Notes: generated by a model from the letters alone, not told the origin. A stretch of 23,854 nucleotides of DNA from Sphacelaria rigidula (GCA_964200075.2 CAXNAA020000243.1:1-23854); one strand, 5' to 3'; counted from the first letter of the stretch, positions 1-9,184 are shown. Numbers and translations are program-made.

Positions 1-49
1 GGTGGTTTGTTACGGCCGGCGCACACCCCCGCACCGGCCATCGAGGGGG

Positions 50-52
<3 letters not shown>

Positions 53-80
<28 letters not shown>
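53..80. repeat. Poly(G) tract
   Basis: There are 28 uninterrupted G residues on the plus strand, preceded by shorter G runs. The tract lies downstream of the stop codon of the minus-strand gene. Nothing else recognisable lies in 1-343 apart from the possible 3' flank of that gene. Confidence 0.9.
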
Positions 81-343
81 AATTCTCGATAGTCGAGTAT
101 ATCGCTGCATAGACATATACCCCTGAGCTCCTATCACCCACACTCCCTCGTAAATGCAGATTGAGCAAGCGCAAAGCATCCAGCGTAATGAATCCACCCA
201 TCCAGAGCTCGATACGTACAGTAGACAGGCATCTCCCTACATCCGTGACAGAAACATTGTGGCATCGCAACGACGAGGGCAATGGAGATGATCACAAACC
301 TGCATGTCAGGCAGGGCACACATATATATCGACGTCTCGATTT

Positions 344-2941
344 CTACCTACAGTGATCGTCAAGGCGAAACAAAGTCATCACCTGAGGGACAGCCGTCTG
401 CGCCCCCTGCATGATAGCATGTACGGCCGGGCTGACCTCTCGGTCCTGCTCCTCCTCGACCGCCGCTGCCATTATTGCTGGCTCGCTTGCCTTGCCTACA
501 AGCAGTTGCTGTCCTCCTTCCGCACCGCTTCCGGATCCCTCCGATCCCGTGTCCGCCGACGGATGCTGCCGTTTCTGCTCTACTTCGGAGGCTGCCGCCT
601 CCGGCGCTTCCACCGGTACTGCAGCGGCTGCCATCGCTTGCGCCTCAGCCTCCACTGCAGCGTCATCGGCTTCCTGTGCCTTCTCCGTTCCTTTCGCAGC
701 CCTAGCTTCCTTCGCGGCCACTGCCTCGGCGGCCTTGACTCCCCTCGCCTCCGCGGCACTCGTTGTGTTGACAGCGGCCTTGGCTGCTTCCGCGGCGGCC
801 ACGGCAGCGGTAGCTTCTTCTTCAGCTTCGAACTGAGTGGCCTTGGCTATGCTTTCTTTCCTTGCAGCGGCGGCCTGTTTCTCTGATTCCACTCGGTCAG
901 CCCTAGCCTTTTCTTCTCTCTCTGCACCGGCGACCTGTTTCTCAGCTTCCTCTCGGGCGGCCCTGGCCTCTTTTTCTCTCTCTGCAGCAGCTGCCTGTTC
1001 CTCAGCTTCGTCCTGGGCGGTCGTGGCCTTTTCTTCTTCTGCAGAGGCTACCTGTTTCTCAGCTTCCTCCTGGACGGCCCTAGCCGTTCCTTCTCTCTCT
1101 GCAGCGGCGGCCTGCCTTTCAGCTTCCTTCTGGGTGGCCCTAGCCTTTTCTTCTCTCTCTGCAGCTGCTGCCTGTTTCTCAGCTTCCTCTCGGGCGGCCC
1201 TAGCCTTTTCTTCTCTCTCTGCAGCTGCTGCCTGTTTCTCAGCTTCCTCTCGGGCGGCCCTAGCCTTATCTTCTCTCTCTGCAGCGGCTGCCTGTTTCTC
1301 AGCTTCCTCCTGGGCAGTCCTAGCCTTTTCTTCTCTCTCTTCAGCGGCTGCCCGTTGCTCAGCTTCCTCCTGGGCGGCCCTAGCCTTTCCTTCTCTCTCT
1401 GCAGCGGCGGCCTGCTTCTCAGCTTCCTCCTGGGCGGCCCTGGTATTCTCTTCTTCTCCAGCGGCTGCCTGTTTCTTCGCTTCCTCTTGGGCGATCCTGG
1501 CCTTTCCTTCTCTTTCTGTAGCAGCTGCCAGTTTCTCAGCTTCCTCTTGGGCGGCCCTAGCCTTTTCTTCTCTCTCTGCAGCGGCTGCCTGTTTCTCAGC
1601 TTCCTCTTGGGTGGCCCTAGCCTTCATCTCTCTCTCTGCAGCGGCTGCCTGTTTCTCAGCTTCCTCCTGGGCGGCCCTGATATTTTCTTCTTCTGCAGCA
1701 GCTGCCTGTTTCTCAGCTTCCTCCTGGGTGGCCCTAGCTTCTTCTTCTCTCTCTGCAGCAGCGGCCTGCTTCTCAGCTTCCTCCTGGGCGGCCCTAGCCT
1801 TTTCTTCTCTCTCTACGGCGGCTGCCTGTTTCTCAGCTTCCTCCTGGGCAGTCCTAGCCTTTCCTTCTTCTGTCGCAGCGGTCTGTTTCTTAGCTTTCTC
1901 TTGGGCGACCTTGGAATTTTCTTTATCCGCAGGGGTTGTCTGTTCTTCAGCTTCCCCTCTGACGGCCATAGATTTCTCTCCCTTCTCCGCAGAGGCTGCT
2001 TCAGCAGCCACTTTCTCTTTTTCGGTATCTTTCGTTGCCTGTGTTGCAGCCACCATCTGCTCTCCTTCTGCTATGGCATCATCTCCAACATCAATCTCCC
2101 CCGCGCCGCTCGTCTCTCGTCGAGTTCCCTCTTCTGATGACGTAACGACGGCACTTTCTGCACAGGCGGGTTGAGTGGGCCTCGTCGCCCGCAAAGGTGG
2201 CGACGTAGCTTTCGCTGCAGCAGCAGCATCGATGGCGGTGGCAGCGGCAGACACCGGTGTACGCTCTGACTCAACACGCACTCTGGTCTCAGCCTCACTC
2301 ACCTTCCGCTCCTCCACTCCCGTACTCACTCCTTCGTCGCTTTCGTTACCTCCACCCTGTCTGCCAATAGTGCCATCAGACTCAGCCCTTCTGCTCCGTG
2401 ATGGCGACGTCCTCGATGACTGGAATCCTGGCTGTTTCTCAGGCGTCTCCACCGCGTCGGTAGCGGCAAGCGCCAGCGCTTCCGTTGCGTTCTCTTCTGC
2501 TTCCGCACTGGCCACGACCGCTACCGCAGCCTCAATAACGCTAGCTGCTAATTCATTTATCCGTGCGGTGACGGCGGCAGCGCTGTCACCAACAGCATCT
2601 GTCGTCTCAGTACTCAAAACCGGTTGTTCCGCTTGATAATCTTCTCTTCCATCCGTTGCGGCCATCTCAGGTGCGACACCAGCTTCGGAGATGGAAGACG
2701 CGTTGGAAGGCGAAATTACCCCATCCTTTTCCCCCCTTCCAGAGCGGTTTTGCGACTTTTGGGGGGTGGCGGGGGAGGGCCCCGGGGCGGACAATGTCTC
2801 GGGCCAACGAACTACCTCTAGCGCCGCCATTTTGACATTCCAAGTAAAGGGGTATATCGGTCCGTCTTCCCATGGTTGGTACTCGACGGTGTGGTTGCGG
2901 ACCCCCTTTGCGTTTGCTAGCGGCTGCCTGATTACCTTGCC
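344..2941 (-). CDS. Exon 5: module 3 second half and long 20-residue helical repeats
   Basis: The exon has 865 codons plus stop. It starts after CGACAG (2942) with GKVIRQP and continues through VRNHTVEYQPWEDGP, FTWNV and VVRWPE, the second half of module 3. After a disordered Ala/Glu/Ser stretch comes an array of about 17 units of 20 residues, of the type AQEEAEKQAAAAEREEKA, spanning roughly 860-1870. The array is extremely rich in Ala, Glu, Gln, Lys and Arg, has no proline, and should be a long charged helix or coiled coil. An alanine-rich tail follows. No further GT-VVV half-module appears before the stop, so the series ends here. A phase-0 donor-like CAG/GTGATG at 383/382 could move the C-terminus onto another exon; the best acceptor I saw beyond it gives only about 20 more residues. 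Confidence 0.72.
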   Translation of the reverse strand, partial: GKVIRQPLANAKGVRNHTVEYQPWEDGPIYPFTWNVKMAALEVVRWPETLSAPGPSPATPQKSQNRSGRGEKDGVISPSNASSISEAGVAPEMAATDGREDYQAEQPVLSTETTDAVGDSAAAVTARINELAASVIEAAVAVVASAEAEENATEALALAATDAVETPEKQPGFQSSRTSPSRSRRAESDGTIGRQGGGNESDEGVSTGVEERKVSEAETRVRVESERTPVSAAATAIDAAAAAKATSPPLRATRPTQPACAESAVVTSSEEGTRRETSGAGEIDVGDDAIAEGEQMVAATQATKDTEKEKVAAEAASAEKGEKSMAVRGEAEEQTTPADKENSKVAQEKAKKQTAATEEGKARTAQEEAEKQAAAVEREEKARAAQEEAEKQAAAAEREEEARATQEEAEKQAAAAEEENIRAAQEEAEKQAAAAEREMKARATQEEAEKQAAAAEREEKARAAQEEAEKLAAATEREGKARIAQEEAKKQAAAGEEENTRAAQEEAEKQAAAAEREGKARAAQEEAEQRAAAEEREEKARTAQEEAEKQAAAAEREDKARAAREEAEKQAAAAEREEKARAAREEAEKQAAAAEREEKARATQKEAERQAAAAEREGTARAVQEEAEKQVASAEEEKATTAQDEAEEQAAAAEREKEARAAREEAEKQVAGAEREEKARADRVESEKQAAAARKESIAKATQFEAEEEATAAVAAAEAAKAAVNTTSAAEARGVKAAEAVAAKEARAAKGTEKAQEADDAAVEAEAQAMAAAAVPVEAPEAAASEVEQKRQHPSADTGSEGSGSGAEGGQQLLVGKASEPAIMAAAVEEEQDREVSPAVHAIMQGAQTAVPQVMTLFRLDDHCR

Positions 2942-5900
2942 CTGTCGGTTTCGGTTGTTCCCCGTGCCGTCGATCAAGAAAGGAGTGTAGAATAAAGACA
3001 CCGATGATCACACGGGGAGAGGAGGGAGGAGGGGGAGACTAGAACTGGTGGGGGCCATGTGAAATGACTTCAGACGACAGACAGGGCGGAAGCCATTACC
3101 ACATAATCTCGCCGTGCTCCTCTCGACGAAACACATTGAGCATTCATTTATTCGAACTCGTGTAACAGACGCGGCAGTTATACCACGTACAGTCGTATCA
3201 CAAAGTGTTGAGGCAATGCTTGGGGAGTACACAGTTTAATGTCGTTCCAGTATGAGCGGGCCGAAAATACTCTCCTCGGCGATAATACCGACAGTCCAAA
3301 TGTTTACGCTCAAGCCAAATTTACTATTTTTGCCTGCATGTCGTCTACCCCTCCGCTCTCTACTCACACATTGACTTTCTTGGAACCACGCAAGTTTTGC
3401 GCCATTTACACGTGAGCTATTTCGACAGTTTCATCTTAACTCAACGACAAATCCACCTCACCTCCCGACCAAGCAGCTCATGGAAGCCTGCTGGTCTCTG
3501 CTCGCTTCGCGCAAACTTCAAGCTCCGACCGGGATCCATGTCTACCGTGCGAACAACCACGATCGTCCCGATGGGATAGCCGAACTTTTCGACAGCGGCC
3601 GTAACCGCGGGAGAGGGCGGGGTCGGCTGTGGTGACGGTGACAGCAGCGGTAGAGACGGCGGCAAAGGTAGTGGCAGCGGCGACGGCTGCGGCGATGCGG
3701 CAACTTCGCCCTCTTGCACCTCCGTGGCGATCTGACCAGTGTCGAAGTTAGGCTTCCAGAGAGTAATATACTTGCGTTGGACATTCCAGGTGATCTCCAC
3801 ATCGGTGGGCCCGCCGGGCCAAGTTTCGAAAGCTAGAACGTGGTACCGAGGGGAGCTCCATACGGTAGGTGCTTTCCTAACGATTGCCTGTCATGGCGGC
3901 GAAAATAGGGTTCAAGACATGAAAGATACAAGCGACGATAGAATTGATCCGAAAGGTCTGGCCCATAAAACAAGTGAGTGACTTAAATAGACGATGGAGC
4001 ACGAACGGCTTACTGCAAGCGCACACAAATTCGTCAGGCGGATGGCGTGGAGGACAGTTTTGGTACTTTTAGGCCATCGAATACGTTCGGAGACAGACTG
4101 GCAACGAAAGCAGTGGGGAAAGTGGTACGCGAAAAAATACTCCCGCCGTCCCTTCGCTCCCTTCGTATGTAGAGAACAACGAGGGCACCCTGCTTTCAAG
4201 ATACGTCCCATACATGCCTAATCTGCCACCATTTCATTCTCACCGTCTTCCCCAGAAGCTCGGCCACCTTGACCCTTCCTTTCGGGTTCGGCCCGCCCCT
4301 CTCGTCGTTTGACCACTTGGGTAACTCGACGAGCACAGCGCGGGTGCCCACGGGAATAGACCAGACCTCTCCGTCCGCAGCCTTCATCTCCTGGATCTCG
4401 GCCTCATCACCATCGTCGTCGTCCTCCTCCTCCTTCTCATCATCATCATCATCATCATCATCATCTTCGTCATCATCATCTTCATCATTATCGTCGGCAT
4501 CGTCTTCATGCTTTTCCTTCTTCTCTGCACCTTGCTCTAGCTCCTCTTCGACTGTCTCTTGACCAACTTTTTCCTCTTCATCTATGTCCATTTCCTCTCC
4601 CGAATCTAGTGTCTCGACGGTGTCATTCTTCCTTCGCTCACGACCATCGCCCACTTTAACTCCACCACCAGCCGTCTTCTCAACTTCTTTACGCAGTCCG
4701 GCTCGCTCTACCTGCCCCTGTTCATCGCCATCACTGCCACTATCGTGTGCCCCGCTATCGCTGCTTCGCCGATGCCTCCCCAGTGCGACCTTGCTTGCCC
4801 TCCTTCTTGACACTCGGCGCGTCGGCCTGCTGTTCCTAGGAGTATCTACTTCTGAGGACGTGTCTTCGTTAGCAGCATTGTCCTCTGCGCCGTCGGCTAA
4901 CACCGTTCCTCGGACTTCATCAAGAGAAGCAGCTCTCCTGGGTCCGTCTCCGCTGCCGCGCCGTGCCGGAGACGGTGAAGATTGCCCTACACTGGTGCCG
5001 GCCGCGGTGTCAACGGAAGCCGCATTTGTGCTCCCCGTTGGCTGTGCTGTCGACGGCGGGGCCTCACAGAGAAATCCGGCCTTCACTTTGAGCTCTACTG
5101 GCTCGTCAGGGCCGCCTTCCCACGGCGGAAACTCCACCGTGTGGTACCTTGGACCTGAAATCCACGTGGGCTTTTTGATAACTCGGGCCTGATTGATATG
5201 TTTGTACGCACGAGCCGAGTGAGGGGGCAGCGGGAAAATGGTCGTAAAGCACGTTCCATAAAGAGGGGACGAAATCAACCGACTACATCGAAAACAGCAC
5301 AGGGAAGACGCTGATGACCCCGTCAATGATTAAACACTTGCAACTTCCCACCTGTTGACCTGTGGATGGTAAACTGCACCCATGCAATATCCACCCTTTT
5401 ACGATGAGTATAGCCCCGAAGCAACCGAGCAGCCTCAAACAGCCACGGAAACAACGAAATAATATGAGCGATACGACAAGCCCAAGCGACATACGAAATA
5501 AATCTAGCGTTGCGCAACCACGAATGGAAAAGTTGACGTGTGCCGGCCGTCCTCTCACCGTCTTGTTGAACAAATCTTCCAGCTGTATAGGATATGGGGG
5601 CCTCGGTCTCAGCGCTTTGCCCTCGGTCGGGATGTTGAGGACGACGAACGTGCCTTCCGCATAAATTCGAGCCCCAACACTTTTTCTCTTGCGCTTTGAA
5701 GCGGTAGCCTCTACGTCCCCCTCCTGCCCCTCTTCTCCGTCCTCTTCCTCGTCGCTTCCTTTTGCCACCCCCTCTCTCCCGACATCGTTGACCTCCACCC
5801 CGGCTTCTTTCGTTACTTCGCTCTCTTGCCGCTTCTCCTGCGGTTCCTGCGCCACCACCTCTGCCGCTTCAGCTTCTGCTGAGGCCGCCCGCCGTGAAGA

Positions 5901-8900
5901 ACGCTTGGGGGTCTTGGTGATATCTTCTGACCGCTCCTCTTTGCTCACGTCACGTTTGGGCCCAGCGTTGCTGCTGTCTTTCGCGATGTCTGCAACGGGT
6001 TCCGCCCCAATCGCTTCCTGATTTGGTGCCGCGATTGACTGGCTCTTGCCCGTGCTGGGAACGCTCTCCTCCACATTGTCCCTAACCCTCGCCTGAGGGA
6101 CAGCCGCCAAATCGGTATCAACATCAGTTGAAATATCCCCGGTGCTTGTCCCCGCCGGAAATTCTGCTCCCGTTCGGGCAGTAGTAACGTCGTCTTGCAC
6201 GTCCTGACGTCTGTTCTGTTCCGCGCCTTGACTGCCACCATTGGTTGCGTCAGTGACCCCCTCGTCTTCCCCGCGAGTTCCATCCCTGACACCGCGCAAA
6301 GATCGTCTTCGTGGGTCTAATACCGCGCCCGCCCGGCGTGGTCGCAAGGATTGAAGAGGTGAACGGAGTGTCTCACCAGGCTCAGCCGCTGGTGCCGTGG
6401 CTGCTGCCGCCGTTTCGGCCTGTAGCGGAGGTTCTGCCGACGTGGACAAGAGTGGCAGCGGAGGAGCTGCTGACACCGTGGTTTCGTGTTCATCGCCCTT
6501 ACGATTCGCCGTTCCTTCTTTGCCAACCTTGTGTGTTGTCGCTGTGGCGCTTGCAACGGTAGAAGCATCAGGATCAGCTGCAACGATTGGCTGCGGTACG
6601 CCCTCCGCGACAGGTACCTTCTCCGCTCCCTTCTTCGGGATTTCCCCTGCACTTGGCAACCTTGCTGTACAAGCACCGGTTCTGTCCGAGCTAGCTCGGG
6701 ACATCCGAGATGATAAAATTGAGGAAGAGGAGGAGGAGAACGAGGACGGACACGACAGGTCAGGAAGGCGTGCGGCAGAATCGAAACGAGTACCAGTACT
6801 AGTCACACTGGCGGTTGTACCAGCGGCGGCGGTCGTAGCTGAGGTCGACGAGGCTGCAGTCGGGCGGATAGGCGACGCTTCGTGGGCATTTGTACTGTCG
6901 GCTCCATGCATAAAAGGATCAGACGTGTCTTCAAGAAAGAAGTCGTCGTGGTCGCCGCCCATACCGTGAAACTCTAGCGAAGAAGTCGGCATGGGCAGGT
7001 GCTCGTATGCTGAGCTGAGTGTATTCCCTGCTAAAGGTGGCGGCTCATTTTCTACACCGTTCCGTCCCCGTTCTCCTCCAACACTACTGGTGGGAGTGCC
7101 ACCAGAGATGGGGCCAAGAGCAACCTTCGTCGGAGTACGTCGAGCCTCGTGACTGCCCGGGGAACGGTTGGCACGTGCGGAGGATCCCGAACGAGACGAC
7201 GGTGATTCCCCATACCGCCCACCGGCGCTGGAACGACTCGGTGGTGTATCGCAGATGCGCCTTGAGCTTGCGTTACCTCGGTGCCGGTCCTCCTTATCTT
7301 TGTTACCTTCGGCACTCCTGCGTCTCGCATGCGCGACGTCTTGGTTGATATCTCGCTCAAATGCGCTCTGCTTGTTGTAGCCACGTTCACCGCTCCGCCG
7401 CTCCCGGCTTCGGCTCCGGGCGCGCTCATTGCCACCGCTGCCGCGGCGACCATACGCGTCAATTGGTGTTGATTGGTAGTCTTTGAAGCCGCCGTTGCCG
7501 CAACCACTACGCGTAGCCCCGTCGCGGCCTGTGCTACCCCCACGATTATCCTTCTCACTGTAACTACTACTACGGTCGCGGGATCTGCGGCCTTTTTGAT
7601 CCGACCAATTTACCGTGCTCTGAACCGCCTTTCCGCCCTGAGAGCTACCACTACTCCTCGGCGCCCCTCCCGAAGATCTGCTGGCGCTGCGCTTGACATC
7701 CGGCTGGCCATGGCTCCCGTGGGCACGACGTTCTCGAGAACGATCATTCCGAGCCCGTTCTTTGGCGTAGTAGCTGCTGGTGCGATCGTCATGTCGACCC
7801 CTATCGTGGTCACGGCTGCTGCGGCTACCCCAGCTGTCTCTGTTTCTGTCGCGACTGGAGGATCTACGGCGATGATCACGACCACCACTGTCGCGGCTGG
7901 CGCTGCCACTTCCACCCTTCCACTTGCCCCAAGTGTTGTCACCGCGACGAGAGCCACTGCGCGTGGAAGTATTGTCAATGCTGCTGACACTAGAACTCCG
8001 GCTACGCGAGCTAAACTCCGGCTCCGTGCCGCTACTGTTACTGTCACTGCTGCTGGAGCTACTCCTGCTACTGCTACGTAGACTTCTACGACGGGCGGGG
8101 GAACCGTCGCCTCTCCGTTGCTGTACCCCTCTCGAACCGGATCCACTCTTGCCTACGTGCGGCCGCTCGTAGCCAGCAGCACCAACAGTTGCGCTGTCAC
8201 TGCTGCTACTCCTCTTGTTGCCGGTTGCGTTGCTGCCATCGATACTATGTTTTTTGGCACGTAGATTGCTACTACGGGGAGGAGACCCATCAACACTCCG
8301 TTGCTTGGCCTGTTCGTAACCGGATGCACTCTTGCCCACGTGTGGCCGATCGCCGGCAGCAGCAAGAGCAGAACGCTCGTTCGGTCGTCGGCCTCGACCT
8401 GTAGTCAATGCATTATCCAACATAATCGCCGGGAGATTACTTTGTGTCGACGATTGAGGTGGTGAAGGCGGAGACGACACCGCCGCCGTGTTGCTGTGGT
8501 GTTTCCCCTTTTCATGCATGGACTGAGCGCTACCCTTGGCTGAGTCACTGAGGTGACGACCTCCACCCTTCGCACTCGTACCTTGCCGCTGATTCAAGTT
8601 GAGCTCAATCGATGCCACCAAGTTTTGGACGATACTGGCGGCGTCTACATTCTGCCCACTACGGGGGCCCACCGGCGAGGGAGGTCTCCTCCTGGCTGCG
8701 CTTGTCGCGGATACCTGTCAAGAGGACAAGGTGACATCACACGCACGGAAGGTAACGAGTCTACGTACAAAAAAAATGCGTGTAAGCTGGTTCCAGGGAA
8801 AATGAAGACGAACGTCCTCCACACAGCTCTCAGGGGTCGGACGAATCGTCGCTAGTTCGAATCCCCTAATCTACGATTTCTGAAGCCTGATTACTACAAA

Positions 8901-9018
8901 GAGACAAAGTTGGCCGCGGGTTAACAAAGTCTACACGTGAATTTTGCGCTATTCCACGTACCTGGGGTGCGCGAACGTCGGGCGTATCGCTCAACAAAAA
9001 GCCCGAGAACTGATTCAT
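344..9018 (-). CDS. Large RS-rich, three-module, helical-repeat protein (5 exons, ~2393 aa)
   Basis: I assembled this gene from exons 9018-8962, 8714-5559, 5188-4244, 3887-3462 and 2941-344. Every exon length is a multiple of three and every junction is phase 0. The donors read GTACGT, GTGAGA, GTGAGA and GTGAGG, and each acceptor ends in CAG followed by G. In order, the protein has a short start, a serine/RS-rich region at about residues 220-470, a basic SKRKRK stretch, three copies of an unrecognised module at the exon 2/3, 3/4 and 4/5 joins, and 20-residue helical repeats at about residues 1886-2223. I cannot name a family. RS-rich and basic tracts suggest a nuclear scaffold or RNA-associated protein, which is inference. 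Exons 3 and 5 stay open into the upstream introns (to 5326 and 3001), so an automatic caller might split this into several genes. The matching module halves across each intron argue for one gene. A donor-like CAG/GTGATG at 383/382 leaves the 3' end uncertain. Confidence 0.72.
860..1870 (-). repeat. 60-bp coding tandem repeat (about 17 units)
   Basis: The units are 60 bp and encode 20 residues each within exon 5. A few are shortened by two codons, where EREEKA becomes EEEN. Units 1141-1200 and 1201-1260 are identical base for base, and the others differ by several substitutions, which shows recent unequal exchange or slippage inside an older array. Confidence 0.9.
2810..3595 (-). other. Module copy 3, split by intron 4
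   Basis: The first half (about 3595-3462) reads YPIGTIVVVRTVDM and ends FHELLGRE. The second half (2941 to about 2810) reads GKVIRQP, then VRNHTVEYQPWEDGP and FTWNV. The 520-bp intron 3461-2942 holds no recognisable feature of its own. Its 3' end is pyrimidine-rich. Confidence 0.7.
3462..3887 (-). CDS. Exon 4: module 2 second half, Pro-rich linker, module 3 first half
   Basis: The exon has 142 codons. It begins after the acceptor ATGACAG (3888) with AIVRKAPTVWSSPRYH and continues AFETWPGGP and ITWNV, matching the exon 3 start position by position. A short linker rich in Ser-Pro and Leu-Pro separates this from YPIGTIVVVRTVDM and FHELLGRE, the first half of module 3. The donor GTGAGG follows at 3461. 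It is the most compact exon and shows the two half-modules almost back to back. Its first 29 codons lie upstream of the first in-frame methionine, so a simple ORF search misses them. Confidence 0.72.
3765..4375 (-). other. Module copy 2, split by intron 3
   Basis: The first half (about 4375-4244) reads IPVGTRAVLVELPKW and ends VAELLGKT. The second half (3887 to about 3765) reads AIVRKAP, then SSPRYHVLAFETWPGGP and ITWNV. The 356-bp intron 4243-3888 lies at the same alignment position and phase as in copies 1 and 3. Confidence 0.7.
4244..5188 (-). CDS. Exon 3: module 1 second half, acidic linker, module 2 first half
   Basis: The exon has 315 codons. It starts after AATCAG at 5189 with ARVIKKP and runs into PRYHTVEFPPWEGGP, the second half of module 1. 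The middle is disordered: basic stretches such as TRRVSRRRASK are followed by a run of roughly 30 mostly Asp/Glu residues encoded by a CAT microsatellite. The exon ends with IPVGTRAVLVELPKW and VAELLGKT, the first half of module 2, at the donor GTGAGA (4243). The frame stays open into the intron as far as 5326, so a separate gene start there is possible. The match of ARVIKKP with the starts of exons 4 and 5 supports the acceptor chosen. Confidence 0.72.
4437..4465. repeat. TCA/CAT trinucleotide microsatellite in coding sequence
   Basis: There are nearly ten uninterrupted TCA units, followed by degenerate TCA/TCT/TCG units to about 4500. On the minus strand they encode the aspartate run of exon 3, so length changes would stay in frame. 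Confidence 0.9.
5085..5675 (-). other. Module copy 1, split by intron 2
   Basis: The first half (about 5675-5559) reads YAEGTFVVLNIP and ends LEDLFNKT. The second half (5188 to about 5085) reads ARVIKKP, then PRYHTVEFPPWEGGP and VELKV. The 370-bp intron 5558-5189 falls between KT and AR in phase 0. The alternating hydrophobic pattern suggests beta strands. I do not recognise the family. Confidence 0.7.
5559..8714 (-). CDS. Exon 2: RS/serine-rich region and first half of module 1
   Basis: The exon has 1052 codons. It begins after the acceptor TTGACAG at 8715 with VSATSAARRRPPSP and ends before the donor GTGAGA at 5558. An early segment has two copies of an RPHVGKS..DGSP..R unit about 61 residues apart. 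Next comes a strongly RS/SR-dipeptide-rich, basic, serine-rich stretch like the RS domains of splicing-related proteins, then a long acidic and Ser/Ala/Glu-rich disordered stretch. A classical basic cluster, SKRKRK, precedes the last 40 residues, which contain YAEGTFVVLNIP and QLEDLFNKT and form the first half of module 1. There is no RNA-recognition motif, so it is RS-like by composition only. The RS region suggests nuclear-speckle targeting and SR-kinase phosphorylation, inferred from composition. Confidence 0.75.
8962..9018 (-). CDS. Exon 1 of the modular gene (start codon, 19 codons)
   Basis: The ATG at 9018 opens a 19-codon frame, MNQFSGFLLSDTPDVRAPQ, that ends exactly at CAG followed by GTACGT, a near-ideal donor. 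Exon 2 cannot supply its own start from upstream, because a TGA lies in frame directly before its acceptor. The two ends are both phase 0 and fit each other across a 247-bp intron (8961-8715). No signal peptide is evident. An untranslated exon further upstream, or a start inside exon 2 such as the first methionine of the SMHEKGK stretch, are alternatives. Confidence 0.6.
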
Positions 9019-9160
9019 TCGGTACGAAGCAATGACACTAAAACCAAGTAACTCCCAGACGAATTATTATTCGCTCGACCCTTGGAAGTTTTGCGCACAT
9101 ATAGGCGCCTATCTGGAGAGCAAATAAAGCCGCGTCATCATTTTTCTTGTCCCTCGGCCC
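9019..9160 (-). promoter_or_regulatory. Short 5' flank of the modular gene up to the transposon
   Basis: Only 142 bp separate the predicted start codon (9018) from the hAT insertion. The minus strand contains an AT-rich GCGAATAATAATTCG palindrome and TTTATTTGC, either of which could serve a core promoter. No initiator or TATA element is clear enough to call. Confidence 0.3.
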
Positions 9161-9184
9161 AAGGCTTTAGTTTCGTATGCGCGC
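9161..9184 (+). repeat. Left terminal inverted repeat of the hAT element
   Basis: It starts directly after the left CTCGGCCC target copy. About 22 of the first 23 bases match the reverse complement of the right end, excluding the terminal base. Confidence 0.88.

Noticed and set aside
837-2174. A 445-codon open frame on the plus strand opposite exon 5, and a 260-codon one inside it
   Set aside because: They are antisense to the 60-bp repeats. A unit lacking stops in several frames leaves all of them open. The Ser/Ala/Phe-rich product only mirrors the repeat, and the minus strand carries the module and splice evidence.
7473-8146. Long Ala/Thr/Val-rich frames on both strands across the RS region
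   Set aside because: They are by-products of the biased codon composition of the serine/arginine-rich coding sequence and contain no domain or splice signals.
8780-8875. Possible tRNA gene: AGTTCGAATCC resembles a B box, with a small hairpin before it
   Set aside because: The T-stem bases do not pair, no acceptor stem or anticodon arm can be drawn, and it lies inside intron 1. At most it is a decayed tRNA relic.
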